Assembly: GCA_903822825.1 (NCBI GenBank)
Contig: CAIJQQ010000014.1
Span: 1 to 44,030, forward strand
DNA from: an uncultured Burkholderiales bacterium
GTDB taxonomy: Bacteria > Pseudomonadota > Gammaproteobacteria > Burkholderiales > Burkholderiaceae_C
Length of the DNA stretch: 44,030 nt
Direction: 5' to 3'
Below are positions 1 to 8,287 of this stretch, piece after piece. The notes below the pieces were generated by a model. That model searched no databases, had not been told where the DNA came from, and saw only the letters and a program-made list of their open reading frames with translations. A program made the position numbers and the translations under genes. How positions within the stretch are numbered: the stretch's first letter is position 1; the number at the start of each line of letters is the position of its first letter.

Positions 1-1
1 G

Positions 2-391
2 GGCGTGATGCTGGCCCTGGGCATCAGCCACAGCCCCAAGTTGCTGGTGGCCGGGCCCGTGCTGCTGGGCGTGGGCATCACCTTCAGCTGCATGGCGCTG
101 ATCTTCAACGCGCTGGCCAAAGGCTACGACTTTTTCACCTACTACTTCACCCTGTTCCTCACGCCCATGATGTTCCTCTCGGGCATCTTCTTTCCGCGCG
201 ACCAACTGCCGCCATTTGTGCGTGCGATTGCCGACTGGTTGCCGCTGTCGGTGGCCGTGGACCTGGTGCGACCGCTGTTCTTGGACCGTTGGCCCGACCA
301 ACCGCTGCGCCATGTGCTGGTGCTGGCGGGGTTTGCGGTGGTGTCGTTCTGGATTGCGCTGGCGTTGACCCGCAAGCGGTTCAGGAGTTGA
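2..391 (+). CDS. ABC-2 type transporter permease, C-terminal part
   Basis: This is the 3' end of a membrane permease gene whose start lies before the window. The visible ~130 residues contain about four hydrophobic segments. The block around TPMMFLSGIFFPRDQLP, followed by a WLPLSVAVDLVRPL stretch, is typical of the last part of NodJ/DrrB-type ABC-2 permeases, which export polysaccharide, lipo-oligosaccharide or drugs with a separate ATPase. The ATPase gene would be expected just upstream, outside the window. The reading frame is open to the first base, so no start can be assigned. The substrate cannot be told from this fragment. Family assignment is fairly secure. Confidence 0.82.
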   Translation, partial: GVMLALGISHSPKLLVAGPVLLGVGITFSCMALIFNALAKGYDFFTYYFTLFLTPMMFLSGIFFPRDQLPPFVRAIADWLPLSVAVDLVRPLFLDRWPDQPLRHVLVLAGFAVVSFWIALALTRKRFRS

Positions 392-427
392 GGGTCCACT
401 GGCGCGTGGATTGAGCGTTCGACAGAT

Positions 428-1222
428 TCAGTGGCTGAAGCTTGTCCAGGTCAGCATCCCCCACGCCACCACATACAAGCAAGACCCAGCGCCCAACGCT
501 TGCGTCGCATAGCTTCCAAAGAGCCGCTCTGCGATCAGCCCCCACAGCGGCAGCAGTTGCTGGGCATGCACGCCCAAGAAATGGGAGGGTCGAATGTCCT
601 TGTGAAGATGCCAGCCGACCAAGGGCAATCCTGACCCGGCGGGCGGCTGGTTTCCACCCAGCATGAATCCGCTGATGGTGGAGAGAACGAAGGTCAGCAC
701 CAAGCCAATGATGACGCCCCATGCTGTGACGGACAGCGTGCTGTTGCCGCGTGCAGCCCAGATCTCCCAGGCCAACCACGCTTGTGACGCGGTCAGCCCG
801 ACTGCCGCCATACCCATCAGGCCAAACATGAAGGCATGCCAAGGATCGCTGGTGTTGTAGTGGGACGCAGCGCCTTGAGACGCTTGGTAAGTGATGTAGA
901 CCACCTCGAAGAGGGACGTGGCCACGATCAAAGCGCAGATGCCCAAGTACGCTTGCCCATGGGTGATGGCTGAATTGGCCAATTCTGCGACCCAGACAGT
1001 GGTCCAGACAAACAAGGCCGTGGCCGCCATGAATTTCATGGGTTTGACCCAGATGCCCACCTCGCGCAAGGTGCGTGCATCGTTCAAGGACACGAAGCAG
1101 GTGATCCCACAAGCCAGCCACATCAGTGCGCCGTAGACCACCAAAAATTGGGATGCTGCGGACAGGGCCGTCACATCAAAATCCGGCCACCATGACATCA
1201 GGCCAATGCGGTTTTCTTGCAT
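428..1222 (-). CDS. unclassified polytopic membrane protein
   Basis: A 264-residue protein with roughly seven hydrophobic segments (about residues 20-42, 62-82, 91-111, 130-152, 165-190, 210-225 and 235-258). I do not recognise a named family with confidence. The stretch HFLGVHAQQLLPLWG near residue 210 places two histidines and two glutamines at a membrane edge and looks like a conserved functional motif, possibly for heme, metal or quinone. That is inference only. The start at 1222 is chosen because an AAGGTG ribosome-binding site lies a few bases upstream on the minus strand. It is convergent with the permease fragment to the left and stands alone. No function is proposed. Confidence 0.72.
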   Translation of the reverse strand: MQENRIGLMSWWPDFDVTALSAASQFLVVYGALMWLACGITCFVSLNDARTLREVGIWVKPMKFMAATALFVWTTVWVAELANSAITHGQAYLGICALIVATSLFEVVYITYQASQGAASHYNTSDPWHAFMFGLMGMAAVGLTASQAWLAWEIWAARGNSTLSVTAWGVIIGLVLTFVLSTISGFMLGGNQPPAGSGLPLVGWHLHKDIRPSHFLGVHAQQLLPLWGLIAERLFGSYATQALGAGSCLYVVAWGMLTWTSFSH

Positions 1223-1267
1223 GTCATCACCTTTGAGTTGATGCGCTTAAGCAGTCTTGATTGCAAA

Positions 1268-2512
1268 TCACGCATTTGCCAAGTCCTGAACCCACCCGAT
1301 CTGCCTCGGCAAGCACCGCGTCTCCAGATCGTAGTTTTCCACCGCAAACGCCCGCGCCTGCTCCCCCAACCGTGCCCGCTCGGTGGGGTTCTCGCACAAC
1401 GCAATCACCTGCCCTGCCAGCGCCGCCGGGTCAAAGAAGTCCACCAGTTGTCCGGTCTCGCCGTGGCGAACCGCTTCGCGCACCGGGGTGGTGTCGCTGG
1501 CCACGATGGCGCAGCCTGCGCTCATGGCTTCGAGCAGGCTCCAGCTGAGCACAAAGGGGTAGGTCAGGTACACGTGCACCGTGGACACCTGCAGCACGCG
1601 CAGGTAGTCGGCATAAGGCACCTTGCCCACAAAGTGAACGCGTGACAGGTCCAGCTCACCTTTGACTTCGTTCAAGAAAATCTCGCGCCAGGTTTGAGGT
1701 TGGCCATCGGCGCGGTGTGGTGGTGTGGCGCCGTAGCTGACCTCGTTGCCGCCGATGATGACCACGCGGGCTTGGGGGCGGGCTTTCAGGATGGCAGGCA
1801 GCGCCCGCATGAACTGGTGGTAACCGCGGTAGGGCTCCAGGTTGCGATTGACGAAGGTGATGACCTCGTCGCCCCGGCCCACCGCGATGGGGCCGTTTCG
1901 GGTTTGCAGTTGCAGTCGGGCTTCGGGGTTGGGGCAGACCTTGTCTGTGCGAATACCGTCATGGATGACCGCGATGCGCGACACAAACGACTCGGGAAAC
2001 TGCGACGCCTGCCAGTGTGTGGGTGCGATGCCTGCGTGCGCACGCGCAAAGTGCAGCTCGTAGTTGGCGTTTTTCATTTGCAGGCGACAACCCACGTCGG
2101 GGTCTGCGCCGGGGAACTCGGGGTCAAACCCCACGTCAGCCCCTTGGGCCTGGTAGAAAAATTCGCAATAAATGCCGATGCGCGCCGCTGGCCAGACTTG
2201 CGACAAAAACAGGCTCTCGCCCCAAGCGGGGTGGGCCACGATCACGTCGGGCGTGAAGCCGTCCTGCTGGAGCTGGCGGGCGGCGCGGTAGGCAGCTTCG
2301 GCCCGCAGGGTTTTGATTTCGAGGTCGCGCACCCAGCGGTGGGTGTCTTGCCCCGCGCGGCCTTGCGGTTGGTAGCGCACCAGTTGCACGCCGGGCATGT
2401 GGGGGCAGGCGTTGATGTGCAGCGCCACCACGCGGTGGCTCTGGCGTGCCAAGGCAGGGGCCAGGTGCTTGAACTGGCCGGGAAAGTTTTGGTGGACGAA
2501 AAGGACGTTCAT
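1268..2512 (-). CDS. glycosyltransferase, GT-B fold (family 4-like)
   Basis: A 414-residue cytoplasmic glycosyltransferase expected to move a sugar from a nucleotide-activated donor to an unknown acceptor. The N-terminus (VLFVHQNFPGQFKHLAPAL) is the acceptor-side Rossmann strand and loop characteristic of the Glyco_trans_4_3 type N-domain. The C-terminal half has the donor-side region FVNRNLEPYRGYHQFMRAL and an E-x7-E like motif in LEAMSAGCAIVASDTTPVRE (about residues 330-350). Length is usual for the family. No other polysaccharide gene is adjacent except the truncated ABC-2 permease about 0.9 kb away, so a role in surface glycan synthesis is only a suggestion. No clear ribosome-binding site precedes the ATG at 2512. 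Confidence 0.85.
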   Translation of the reverse strand: MNVLFVHQNFPGQFKHLAPALARQSHRVVALHINACPHMPGVQLVRYQPQGRAGQDTHRWVRDLEIKTLRAEAAYRAARQLQQDGFTPDVIVAHPAWGESLFLSQVWPAARIGIYCEFFYQAQGADVGFDPEFPGADPDVGCRLQMKNANYELHFARAHAGIAPTHWQASQFPESFVSRIAVIHDGIRTDKVCPNPEARLQLQTRNGPIAVGRGDEVITFVNRNLEPYRGYHQFMRALPAILKARPQARVVIIGGNEVSYGATPPHRADGQPQTWREIFLNEVKGELDLSRVHFVGKVPYADYLRVLQVSTVHVYLTYPFVLSWSLLEAMSAGCAIVASDTTPVREAVRHGETGQLVDFFDPAALAGQVIALCENPTERARLGEQARAFAVENYDLETRCLPRQIGWVQDLANA

Positions 2513-2648
2513 GGTGTTTGAATTCGGCCTGAATCATCGCATGCCGGGCGGCCTGCGGGCGCGGTGTCAGGATGGCGTGTTTCGGCCCCGTTAAGATGCC
2601 TGTTGAACCCCCTTATTCCAATCTTTATCCCGTTTTGAAGGAAAGAAC

Positions 2649-3497
2649 ATGAGCATCCAGACCGTAGGCATCATTGGTGCAGGCACCATGGGCAATGGCA
2701 TTGCACAAGCGTGCGCCGTCTCCGGCATCCACGTCGTGATGGTGGACATTTCCGATGCGGCCGTGGCCAAAGGCGTGGCCACTGTGGCCAGCAGCCTGGA
2801 CCGTTTGGTCAAGAAAGAAAAGATCAGCGAAGCCGACAAGGCCGCTGCGCTGGCCCGCATCCAAGGCTCCAGCAATTACGATGACCTCAAGGGCGCCCAG
2901 CTGGTGATCGAAGCCGCCACCGAGAACCACGAACTCAAGGTCAAGATCTTGAAGCAGCTCGACGGCATGTTGGCCCCGAATGTGATCATTGCGTCCAACA
3001 CCTCGTCGATCTCGATCACGCAGTTGGCCGCCGCCACGCAGCGCGCTGACCGCTTCATCGGCATGCACTTCTTCAACCCCGTGCCCATGATGGCGCTGGT
3101 CGAAATCATCCGTGGCCTGCAAACCAGCGACGCCACGCACGACGCCGTGCACGACATGGCGCTGGCCCTGGGCAAGACCCCGATCACCGTGAGGAATGCC
3201 CCCGGCTTTGTGGTCAACCGCATCCTGGTGCCGATGATCAATGAAGCCTTCTTTGTGTTGGGCGAAGGCCTGGCCGAAGCCGAAGCCATCGACGCGGGCA
3301 TGAAGCTCGGCTGCAACCAACCCATTGGCCCGCTGGCGCTGGCCGACATGATCGGCCTCGATGTGTGCCTGGCCGTGATGGAGGTCTACCTCAAGGAATT
3401 CGGTGACAGCAAATACCGCCCCAGCCCCTTGCTGAAAGAAATGGTGGCTGCAGGCCGCTTGGGCCGCAAGACGGGTCAGGGCGTCTACAAGTACTGA
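2649..3497 (+). CDS. hbd: 3-hydroxybutyryl-CoA dehydrogenase
   Basis: A 282-residue NAD(P)-dependent dehydrogenase that interconverts 3-hydroxyacyl-CoA and 3-oxoacyl-CoA in short-chain fatty-acid, butyrate or phenylacetate-type degradation. It has an N-terminal dinucleotide-binding loop GAGTMGNGIA (residues 10-19), the substrate-side block SNTSSISI (about 116-123) and the catalytic-histidine motif GMHFFNPVPMM with His140. The C-terminal helical domain ends in GRKTGQGVYKY, standard for the family. Length matches single-domain Hbd/PaaH enzymes. AAGGA lies six bases before the ATG, supporting this start. The next gene is a crotonase, consistent with a beta-oxidation role, but a REP-like element separates them. 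hbd versus paaH cannot be settled here. Confidence 0.93.
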   Translation: MSIQTVGIIGAGTMGNGIAQACAVSGIHVVMVDISDAAVAKGVATVASSLDRLVKKEKISEADKAAALARIQGSSNYDDLKGAQLVIEAATENHELKVKILKQLDGMLAPNVIIASNTSSISITQLAAATQRADRFIGMHFFNPVPMMALVEIIRGLQTSDATHDAVHDMALALGKTPITVRNAPGFVVNRILVPMINEAFFVLGEGLAEAEAIDAGMKLGCNQPIGPLALADMIGLDVCLAVMEVYLKEFGDSKYRPSPLLKEMVAAGRLGRKTGQGVYKY

Positions 3498-3507
3498 ACC
3501 TGCTGGG

Positions 3508-3584
3508 TTGTGGGAGCGGCGCCCCCGCCGCGAAGGTTGCCCGCAGACCACGAGCCTATCGCCCCGAGAGCGCGGCTCCTACAA
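3508..3584. repeat. REP-like paired inverted repeat
   Basis: TTGTGGGAGCGGCGC (3508-3522) is matched at 13 of 15 positions by the reverse complement of 3570-3584. The left arm also contains a small perfect hairpin, GCGGCG-CCCC-CGCCGC. The GTGGGAGC / GCTCCTAC ends resemble REP elements of other proteobacteria, which are intergenic and mobilised by RAYT transposases. It lies just after the hbd stop and could also act as an mRNA 3' structure. Confidence 0.6.
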
Positions 3585-3636
3585 AGATGTCACTTCGGTG
3601 AATCTCGGGCTTTGGCCCTGGGCCTAACATGCGTCC

Positions 3637-4443
3637 ATGAACACCACTCCCCACCCCGAAGGCCAAATCGACTGCACCGTGCACGGTGCAGTCCTTCAGA
3701 TTTCCATCAACCGCCCTGCCAAGCGCAACGGCTTCACGCCCAAGATGTTCCGCGAGCTGGGCGAGGCCTACACCCGGCTCGACGACGAGCCCACGCTGCG
3801 CGTGGGCGTGTTGTGCGCTGCGGGTGACCATTTCACGGCTGGACTGGACTTGCCCACCATCGCGCCGCTGATGAAGCGCGGCGAAAAGTCGGTGCCGCTG
3901 GGGCTGGTGGACCCGCTCAACCTGGGCATGGAAGGGTATCGGCGCCGCGTCAAGCCCATGGTGGTGGCGGTGCAGGGCATCACTTACACGCTGGGGATCG
4001 AGTTGATGCTGGCCGCCGACATCGTGGTGGCGGCCGACGACTGCCGCTTCTCTCAACTGGAGGTGCAACGTGGCATCATGGCCACGGGTGGTGCGACGCT
4101 GCGCATGGCCGAGCGCGCGGGCATGGGCAACGCGCTCTTGCATTTGCTCACGGCCGATGTGTTTGACAGTGCAGAAGCCCTGCGCCTTAACTTTGTGCAA
4201 AAGGTGGTGCCTGCGGCGGGCCTGCTGGCCGAGGCCATGCGCATTGCCGAGCAGATCGCCGCGCAAGCGCCGCTGGCCGTGGTGGCCACGCGGCAAAACG
4301 TGCTCAAGGCGGTGGAGCATGGGCCTTTGGTGGCCATGCATGATTTCATACCGGTGCAAAGAACCCTGTCCAACAGCGAGGACGCGGCCGAAGGCGTGCG
4401 TTCGTTTGTGGAGCGCCGCACCGCCCGTTTCACAGGACACTGA
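3637..4443 (+). CDS. enoyl-CoA hydratase/isomerase (crotonase) family protein
   Basis: A 268-residue crotonase-fold enzyme acting on an acyl-CoA. The oxyanion-hole segments are visible as AAGDHFTAGLDL (about residues 61-72) and GITYTLGIELMLAADI (114-129). Glu122 and Glu142 are twenty residues apart, the same spacing as the two catalytic glutamates of true enoyl-CoA hydratases (Glu144 and Glu164 of the rat enzyme), so hydratase chemistry is plausible. It follows the 3-hydroxyacyl-CoA dehydrogenase gene in the same direction with a 139-bp gap that contains the REP-like element. The physiological substrate is unknown. No strong ribosome-binding site is seen before the ATG. Confidence 0.88.
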   Translation: MNTTPHPEGQIDCTVHGAVLQISINRPAKRNGFTPKMFRELGEAYTRLDDEPTLRVGVLCAAGDHFTAGLDLPTIAPLMKRGEKSVPLGLVDPLNLGMEGYRRRVKPMVVAVQGITYTLGIELMLAADIVVAADDCRFSQLEVQRGIMATGGATLRMAERAGMGNALLHLLTADVFDSAEALRLNFVQKVVPAAGLLAEAMRIAEQIAAQAPLAVVATRQNVLKAVEHGPLVAMHDFIPVQRTLSNSEDAAEGVRSFVERRTARFTGH

Positions 4444-4474
4444 ATCGGCGCAAGCGCTCGGTCACAATCTGCGC

Positions 4475-5494
4475 ATGACCGAACCGAACGCTGTGCATCC
4501 TTACGCTGAACTCACCCCGGACCGGGTGATGGACGCTTTGTCGGGTTTGGGCTTGTGGCCCGATGGCCGTTTGCTGGCGCTGAGCTCTTACGAAAACCGC
4601 GTGTACCGCGTGCACCTGGACGAGCCCGAGCAGGGCCACAGCGCGGTGGTGCTCAAGTTTTATCGGCCGGGGCGCTGGCGCACAGACCAGATCCAGGAAG
4701 AACACGATTTTGCCGCCGAGCTGGTGGCAGGCGAGGTGCCCGTGGTGGCGCCTTTGCAGATACAAGGGCGCACGCTGCACCATGCCGATGGCTTCGATTT
4801 TTCTGTCAGCCCTTTGCGCGGTGGGCGCTCGCCCGAGCTGGACGATTTTGAGGTGCTGGAATGGATTGGTCGCTTTTTGGCCCGCATCCACACCGTGGGG
4901 GCCGCGCAGCCTTTCAAGCACCGCCCGGCGCTTGATGTGCAGACCTTTGCCAAAGAGCCTGCAGAGTGGCTGCAGGCGCACCAGATGATCCCGCTGGAGG
5001 TCGAGCGCGAGTGGCGCACCGTGTTCAAGCAGGCGCTCGGCTTGGTCGAGCAGGCGGTTGCAGACAATGCCGCTGCGCGCCGCATGTTGCGGCTCCACGG
5101 CGACTGTCATCCCGGCAATATTTTGTGGACACCCGCTGAGCTGCCCGGTGGTGGCCCGCACTTTGTGGACCTGGACGACGCCCGAACGGGCCCGGCCGTG
5201 CAGGACCTGTGGATGCTGCTGTCGGGCGACCGGGGGCAGCGCACGCAGCAGCTGTCGGCACTGCTCGATGGCTATGAGCAGGTCCGCGACTTTGACCGCG
5301 CCGAACTGCGCCTGATCGAGCCGCTGCGCACCTTGCGCTTGATCCACTACAGCGCCTGGCTGGCCCGGCGCTGGGAGGATCCGATTTTCCCGATCAACTT
5401 CCCGTGGTTTGGTACGCCCGACTACTGGCGTGGTCAGGTGCTCATGCTGCTAGACCAGATCGACGCGATGCAAGCGCCTGCTTTGGTGGTTTGA
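4475..5494 (+). CDS. srkA: SrkA/YihE-type serine/threonine protein kinase
   Basis: A 339-residue protein of the stress response kinase A family (YihE/RdoA), with an aminoglycoside-phosphotransferase fold. In E. coli the family counters stress-induced death; here the role is inferred. Key features are VVLKFYRPGRW around Lys61, the catalytic loop LRLHGDCHPGNILW with Asp210 and Asn215, and the metal-binding segment FVDLDDARTGP with Asp232/Asp234. An ORF in the same frame runs further upstream, but that part lies inside the preceding crotonase gene in another frame. The ATG at 4475, 31 bases after the crotonase stop, gives the right N-terminus (LTPDRVMDALSGLG). It may be cotranscribed with the crotonase gene. 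Confidence 0.88.
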   Translation: MTEPNAVHPYAELTPDRVMDALSGLGLWPDGRLLALSSYENRVYRVHLDEPEQGHSAVVLKFYRPGRWRTDQIQEEHDFAAELVAGEVPVVAPLQIQGRTLHHADGFDFSVSPLRGGRSPELDDFEVLEWIGRFLARIHTVGAAQPFKHRPALDVQTFAKEPAEWLQAHQMIPLEVEREWRTVFKQALGLVEQAVADNAAARRMLRLHGDCHPGNILWTPAELPGGGPHFVDLDDARTGPAVQDLWMLLSGDRGQRTQQLSALLDGYEQVRDFDRAELRLIEPLRTLRLIHYSAWLARRWEDPIFPINFPWFGTPDYWRGQVLMLLDQIDAMQAPALVV

Positions 5495-5531
5495 GGTCAC
5501 TGCCCATCTGAGCCGACGGTGTGTCGTGTGC

Positions 5532-5561
5532 TTGACAGCCTTGCAATGGGCAAGCCATTAC
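5532..5561 (+). promoter_or_regulatory. possible sigma-70 promoter of the HD-domain gene
   Basis: A perfect TTGACA at 5532-5537 is followed after 18 bases by CATTAC (5556-5561), a weak -10. It lies in the 95-bp gap before the HD-domain gene, about 30 bp upstream of its ATG. The -35 match is strong and the -10 is poor, so the call is tentative. Confidence 0.4.
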
Positions 5562-5589
5562 GCTGATTCATTTCTCATTAGGAATGACC

Positions 5590-6168
5590 ATGAACGACCG
5601 TGCCCAATTCATCCGCATGAAAGACAGCACCCAGGAGGACTGGAAGCTGATTGCAGGCGAGTTCATGCAGTTCACACAGACGCTGCCTGACCGTGTGATC
5701 GCCCACCTGAAGTTGCTCGATGGCGACTACGGTGGCTTTCCGGTGGACCGGTATACCCACTGCCTGCAAACCGCCACGCGGGCCTTGCGCGATGGCCGCG
5801 ACAACGAGTATGTGGTGTGCGCATTGCTGCATGACATCGGCGACACTTTAGGCACCTTCAACCACCCCGACATCGCCGCTGCCATCCTCAAACCTTTTGT
5901 GTCTGAAGCCAATTTGTGGATGGTGCAAAACCACGGCATTTTTCAGGGTTACAACTTCTTTCACCACATCGGCATGGACCGCAACATGCGCGACATGTTC
6001 AAAGGCCATACGCACTACGCCCGCACCGAAGAGTTCATCGCGCTCTATGACGACCCGGCGTTTGATGCGAGCTACGACACGCTGCCCATCGAAAGCTTTG
6101 AGCCCATGGTGCGTGAGGTGATGGCGCAGCCGGTGAACTCGGTCTACAAGGACGCATTGAAGACCTGA
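5590..6168 (+). CDS. HD-domain protein, PhnZ/inositol-oxygenase-like
   Basis: A protein of about 192 residues from the HD-domain superfamily, annotated in general terms as a predicted HD phosphohydrolase. Counting from the upstream ATG at 5584, the metal-ligand pattern is His59 (DRYTHC), His83-Asp84 (LLHDIGD), His94 (FNHPDI), His117 (QNHGIF) and probably Asp156/157 (ALYDDP). This six-ligand layout is like the diiron oxygenases PhnZ and myo-inositol oxygenase, so an oxygenase is possible as well as a phosphohydrolase. The start at 5590 is preferred because AGGA (5580-5583) lies six bases upstream; the ATG at 5584 would sit directly on it. No phosphonate genes are nearby. A terminator follows. 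Confidence 0.78.
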   Translation: MNDRAQFIRMKDSTQEDWKLIAGEFMQFTQTLPDRVIAHLKLLDGDYGGFPVDRYTHCLQTATRALRDGRDNEYVVCALLHDIGDTLGTFNHPDIAAAILKPFVSEANLWMVQNHGIFQGYNFFHHIGMDRNMRDMFKGHTHYARTEEFIALYDDPAFDASYDTLPIESFEPMVREVMAQPVNSVYKDALKT

Positions 6169-6182
6169 CGCCTCGCGCATCC

Positions 6183-6221
6183 AAAAAAAGGGGCAGCACC
6201 TGTGGGTGCGGCCCCTTTTTT
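6183..6221. terminator. bidirectional Rho-independent terminator
   Basis: A run of A (6183-6189) is followed by a GC-rich stem, GGGGC...GCCCC with inner GCACC/GGTGC pairing, and a run of T (6216-6221). It works in both orientations and separates the convergent HD-domain gene and htpG. Confidence 0.88.
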
Positions 6222-6236
6222 GTGGGCGTGCGTTGA

Positions 6237-8204
6237 TCAGCTCAACAAGGCATTCACCCGCTTCACATAAGCCGCTGGGTCTGCGGGCAAGCCGCCTTCG
6301 GCCAGCAGGGCCTGGTCAAACAGGATGTGTGCCAGATCATGGAAGTGGACTGAGCCATCGAGTTTTTTCACCAACGGGTGCTCAGGGTTGACTTCCAGCA
6401 CGGGCTTGACTTCGGGGGCGCTTTGACCAGCTTGCTTGAGCATGCGGGCCAGTTGCATGCTCATGCCGTCGTCGGTCACCACCAGGCAGGCGGGGCTGTC
6501 CACCAGGCGGCTGGTCACGCGCACGTCTTCGGCTTTGTCTTTCAAGGCTTCTTTGAGCTTGGCCAAAAGCGGCTTGAAAGTTTCGGCCACTTCTTCAGCG
6601 GCCTTCTTTTCTTCTTCGTCTTGCAGCTTACCCAAGTCGAACGCGCCCTTGGCCACGCTTTGCAGCGGGGTGCCGTCAAACTCGTTCACAAAGTTCAGCG
6701 CCCACTCGTCCACGCGGTCGGTCATCAGCAGCACTTCGATGCCTTTTTTCTTGAAGACTTCAAGCTGCGGGCTGTTCTTGGCTGCCGCCAGGGTGTCGGC
6801 GGTGATGTAGTAAATCGCGTCCTGGCCTTCTTTCATGCGGGCTTTGTAGTCTGCAAAGCTCACGCTCACGGTGTCATGGGTCGATGACGCAAAGCGCAGC
6901 AGTTTGGACAAACGGGCCTGGTTGCCAAAATCTTCGCCTAGGCCTTCTTTGAGTACTGCACCGAACTCGGCGTAGAACTTGGAATACTGGCCGAGCTTCG
7001 CTTTGTCTTCTTCACTCAGGACATCGGTGACACCGTCTGTGCTTTCTGGCGCCTTGTCGTGTTTGGCCAAGTCTTCCAACATCGACAGCACACGCTTGGT
7101 GCAGCCTTCGCGGATGGCTTTCACGTCGCGGCTTTCTTGCAGCAGCTCGCGGCTCACGTTCAGCGGCAGGTCGGCCGAGTCCACCACGCCTTTGACAAAG
7201 CGCAGGTAGCTGGGCATCAGCGCCTCGGCTTCGTCCATGATGAACACGCGCTTGACGTAAAGCTTGATGCCCGCTTTCTTGTCGCGGTTCCACAGGTCTT
7301 GCGGGGCCTTGCTCGGGATGTAGAGCAGTTGCGTGTATTCGGTGCTGCCTTCCACGCGGTTGTGGGTCCAGGTCAGCGGGGCTTCAAAGTCGCGGCTGAT
7401 CTGTTTGTAAAAATCAGCGTACTGCTCGTCGGTGATGTCTTTCTTGGGGCGGCTCCACAGGGCGCTGGCTTTGTTGATGGTTTCCCAATCACCAGTCTTG
7501 ACCATGCCGCCGGGCTGGCGTCCACCTTCTTCGTTGTTCGACTCGATCAGATCGCCGTCTTTCCACTCTTCCTTTTCCATCAGGATGGGCAAGCTGATGT
7601 GGTCAGAATATTTGCCGACGATTTCCTTGAGTTTCCAGGTGTTGGCGTAGTCCAGGGCTTCTTCGCGCAGGTGCAAGATCACGCTGGTGCCCCGTTCGGC
7701 GCGGGTGATGGTTTCGACTTCAAAGTCGCCCGTGCCGCCGCTGATCCAGCGCACGCCTTCGGCAGGCGTTGCGCCTGCGCGGCGGGTTTCGACGGTGATC
7801 TTGTCGGCCACGATGAAGCCCGAATAAAAGCCCACGCCGAACTGGCCAATCAACTGTGCGTCCGACTTTTGGTCGCCGCTCAGCTTGCTCACGAAGTCCT
7901 TGGTGCCGCTCTTGGCAATCGTGCCCAGGTGGTCAATGGCTTCTTGCGCCGTCATGCCGATGCCGTTGTCGGTGATGGTGAGCGTCTTGGCGGCTTTGTC
8001 AAAAGACAAACGCACCTGCAACTCGGGCGCGTCTTCGTACAGGGCGGTGTTGTTGAGCGCTTCAAAGCGCAGCTTGTCGCAGGCGTCCGAGGCGTTGGAG
8101 ATCAGCTCGCGCAAAAAGATCTCTTGGTTGGAATACAGCGAGTGGGTGACCAGGTGCAGCAGTTGCGCGACTTCGGCCTGAAAGGCATGGGTTTGTTTGC
8201 TCAT
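6237..8204 (-). CDS. htpG: molecular chaperone HtpG (Hsp90)
   Basis: A 655-residue bacterial Hsp90, a cytosolic ATP-dependent homodimeric chaperone. The N-terminal GHKL ATPase domain has all its boxes: [19 protein letters not shown] near residue 30, DNGIGMT near 85 and [11 protein letters not shown] near 125. The middle domain contains the [11 protein letters not shown] stretch that includes the catalytic arginine, and the C-terminal dimerisation domain ends normally. Length and start ([18 protein letters not shown]) fit the family. It is transcribed leftward from a sigma-32-like promoter at 8255-8286 and ends at the terminator 6183-6221, so it is probably monocistronic and heat inducible. 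Confidence 0.98.
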   Translation of the reverse strand: MSKQTHAFQAEVAQLLHLVTHSLYSNQEIFLRELISNASDACDKLRFEALNNTALYEDAPELQVRLSFDKAAKTLTITDNGIGMTAQEAIDHLGTIAKSGTKDFVSKLSGDQKSDAQLIGQFGVGFYSGFIVADKITVETRRAGATPAEGVRWISGGTGDFEVETITRAERGTSVILHLREEALDYANTWKLKEIVGKYSDHISLPILMEKEEWKDGDLIESNNEEGGRQPGGMVKTGDWETINKASALWSRPKKDITDEQYADFYKQISRDFEAPLTWTHNRVEGSTEYTQLLYIPSKAPQDLWNRDKKAGIKLYVKRVFIMDEAEALMPSYLRFVKGVVDSADLPLNVSRELLQESRDVKAIREGCTKRVLSMLEDLAKHDKAPESTDGVTDVLSEEDKAKLGQYSKFYAEFGAVLKEGLGEDFGNQARLSKLLRFASSTHDTVSVSFADYKARMKEGQDAIYYITADTLAAAKNSPQLEVFKKKGIEVLLMTDRVDEWALNFVNEFDGTPLQSVAKGAFDLGKLQDEEEKKAAEEVAETFKPLLAKLKEALKDKAEDVRVTSRLVDSPACLVVTDDGMSMQLARMLKQAGQSAPEVKPVLEVNPEHPLVKKLDGSVHFHDLAHILFDQALLAEGGLPADPAAYVKRVNALLS

Positions 8205-8242
8205 ATCAATTCAACAGGTAAAAAACAAAAGATCAAGAAACC

Positions 8243-8266
8243 AAAACGCCCCACACTTGGGGGCGT
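8243..8266 (-). terminator. Rho-independent terminator of rluF
   Basis: On the minus strand ACGCCCC-CAAGTGT-GGGGCGT forms a perfect 7-bp stem followed by TTTT. It starts about 20 bases after the rluF stop. The same bases overlap the -10 of the htpG sigma-32 promoter. Confidence 0.7.
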
Positions 8267-8286
8267 ATGGTGGTGTTTCAAGAGGG
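8255..8286 (-). promoter_or_regulatory. sigma-32 (RpoH) heat-shock promoter of htpG
   Basis: On the minus strand CCCTCTTGAA (8277-8286) is followed after 14 bases by CCCCAAGT (8255-8262). This closely matches the RpoH consensus of CTTGAA, a 13-15 base spacer and CCCCATNT. It lies about 50 bp upstream of the htpG start, and htpG is a classic sigma-32 gene. Confidence 0.8.
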
Positions 8287-8287
8287 A

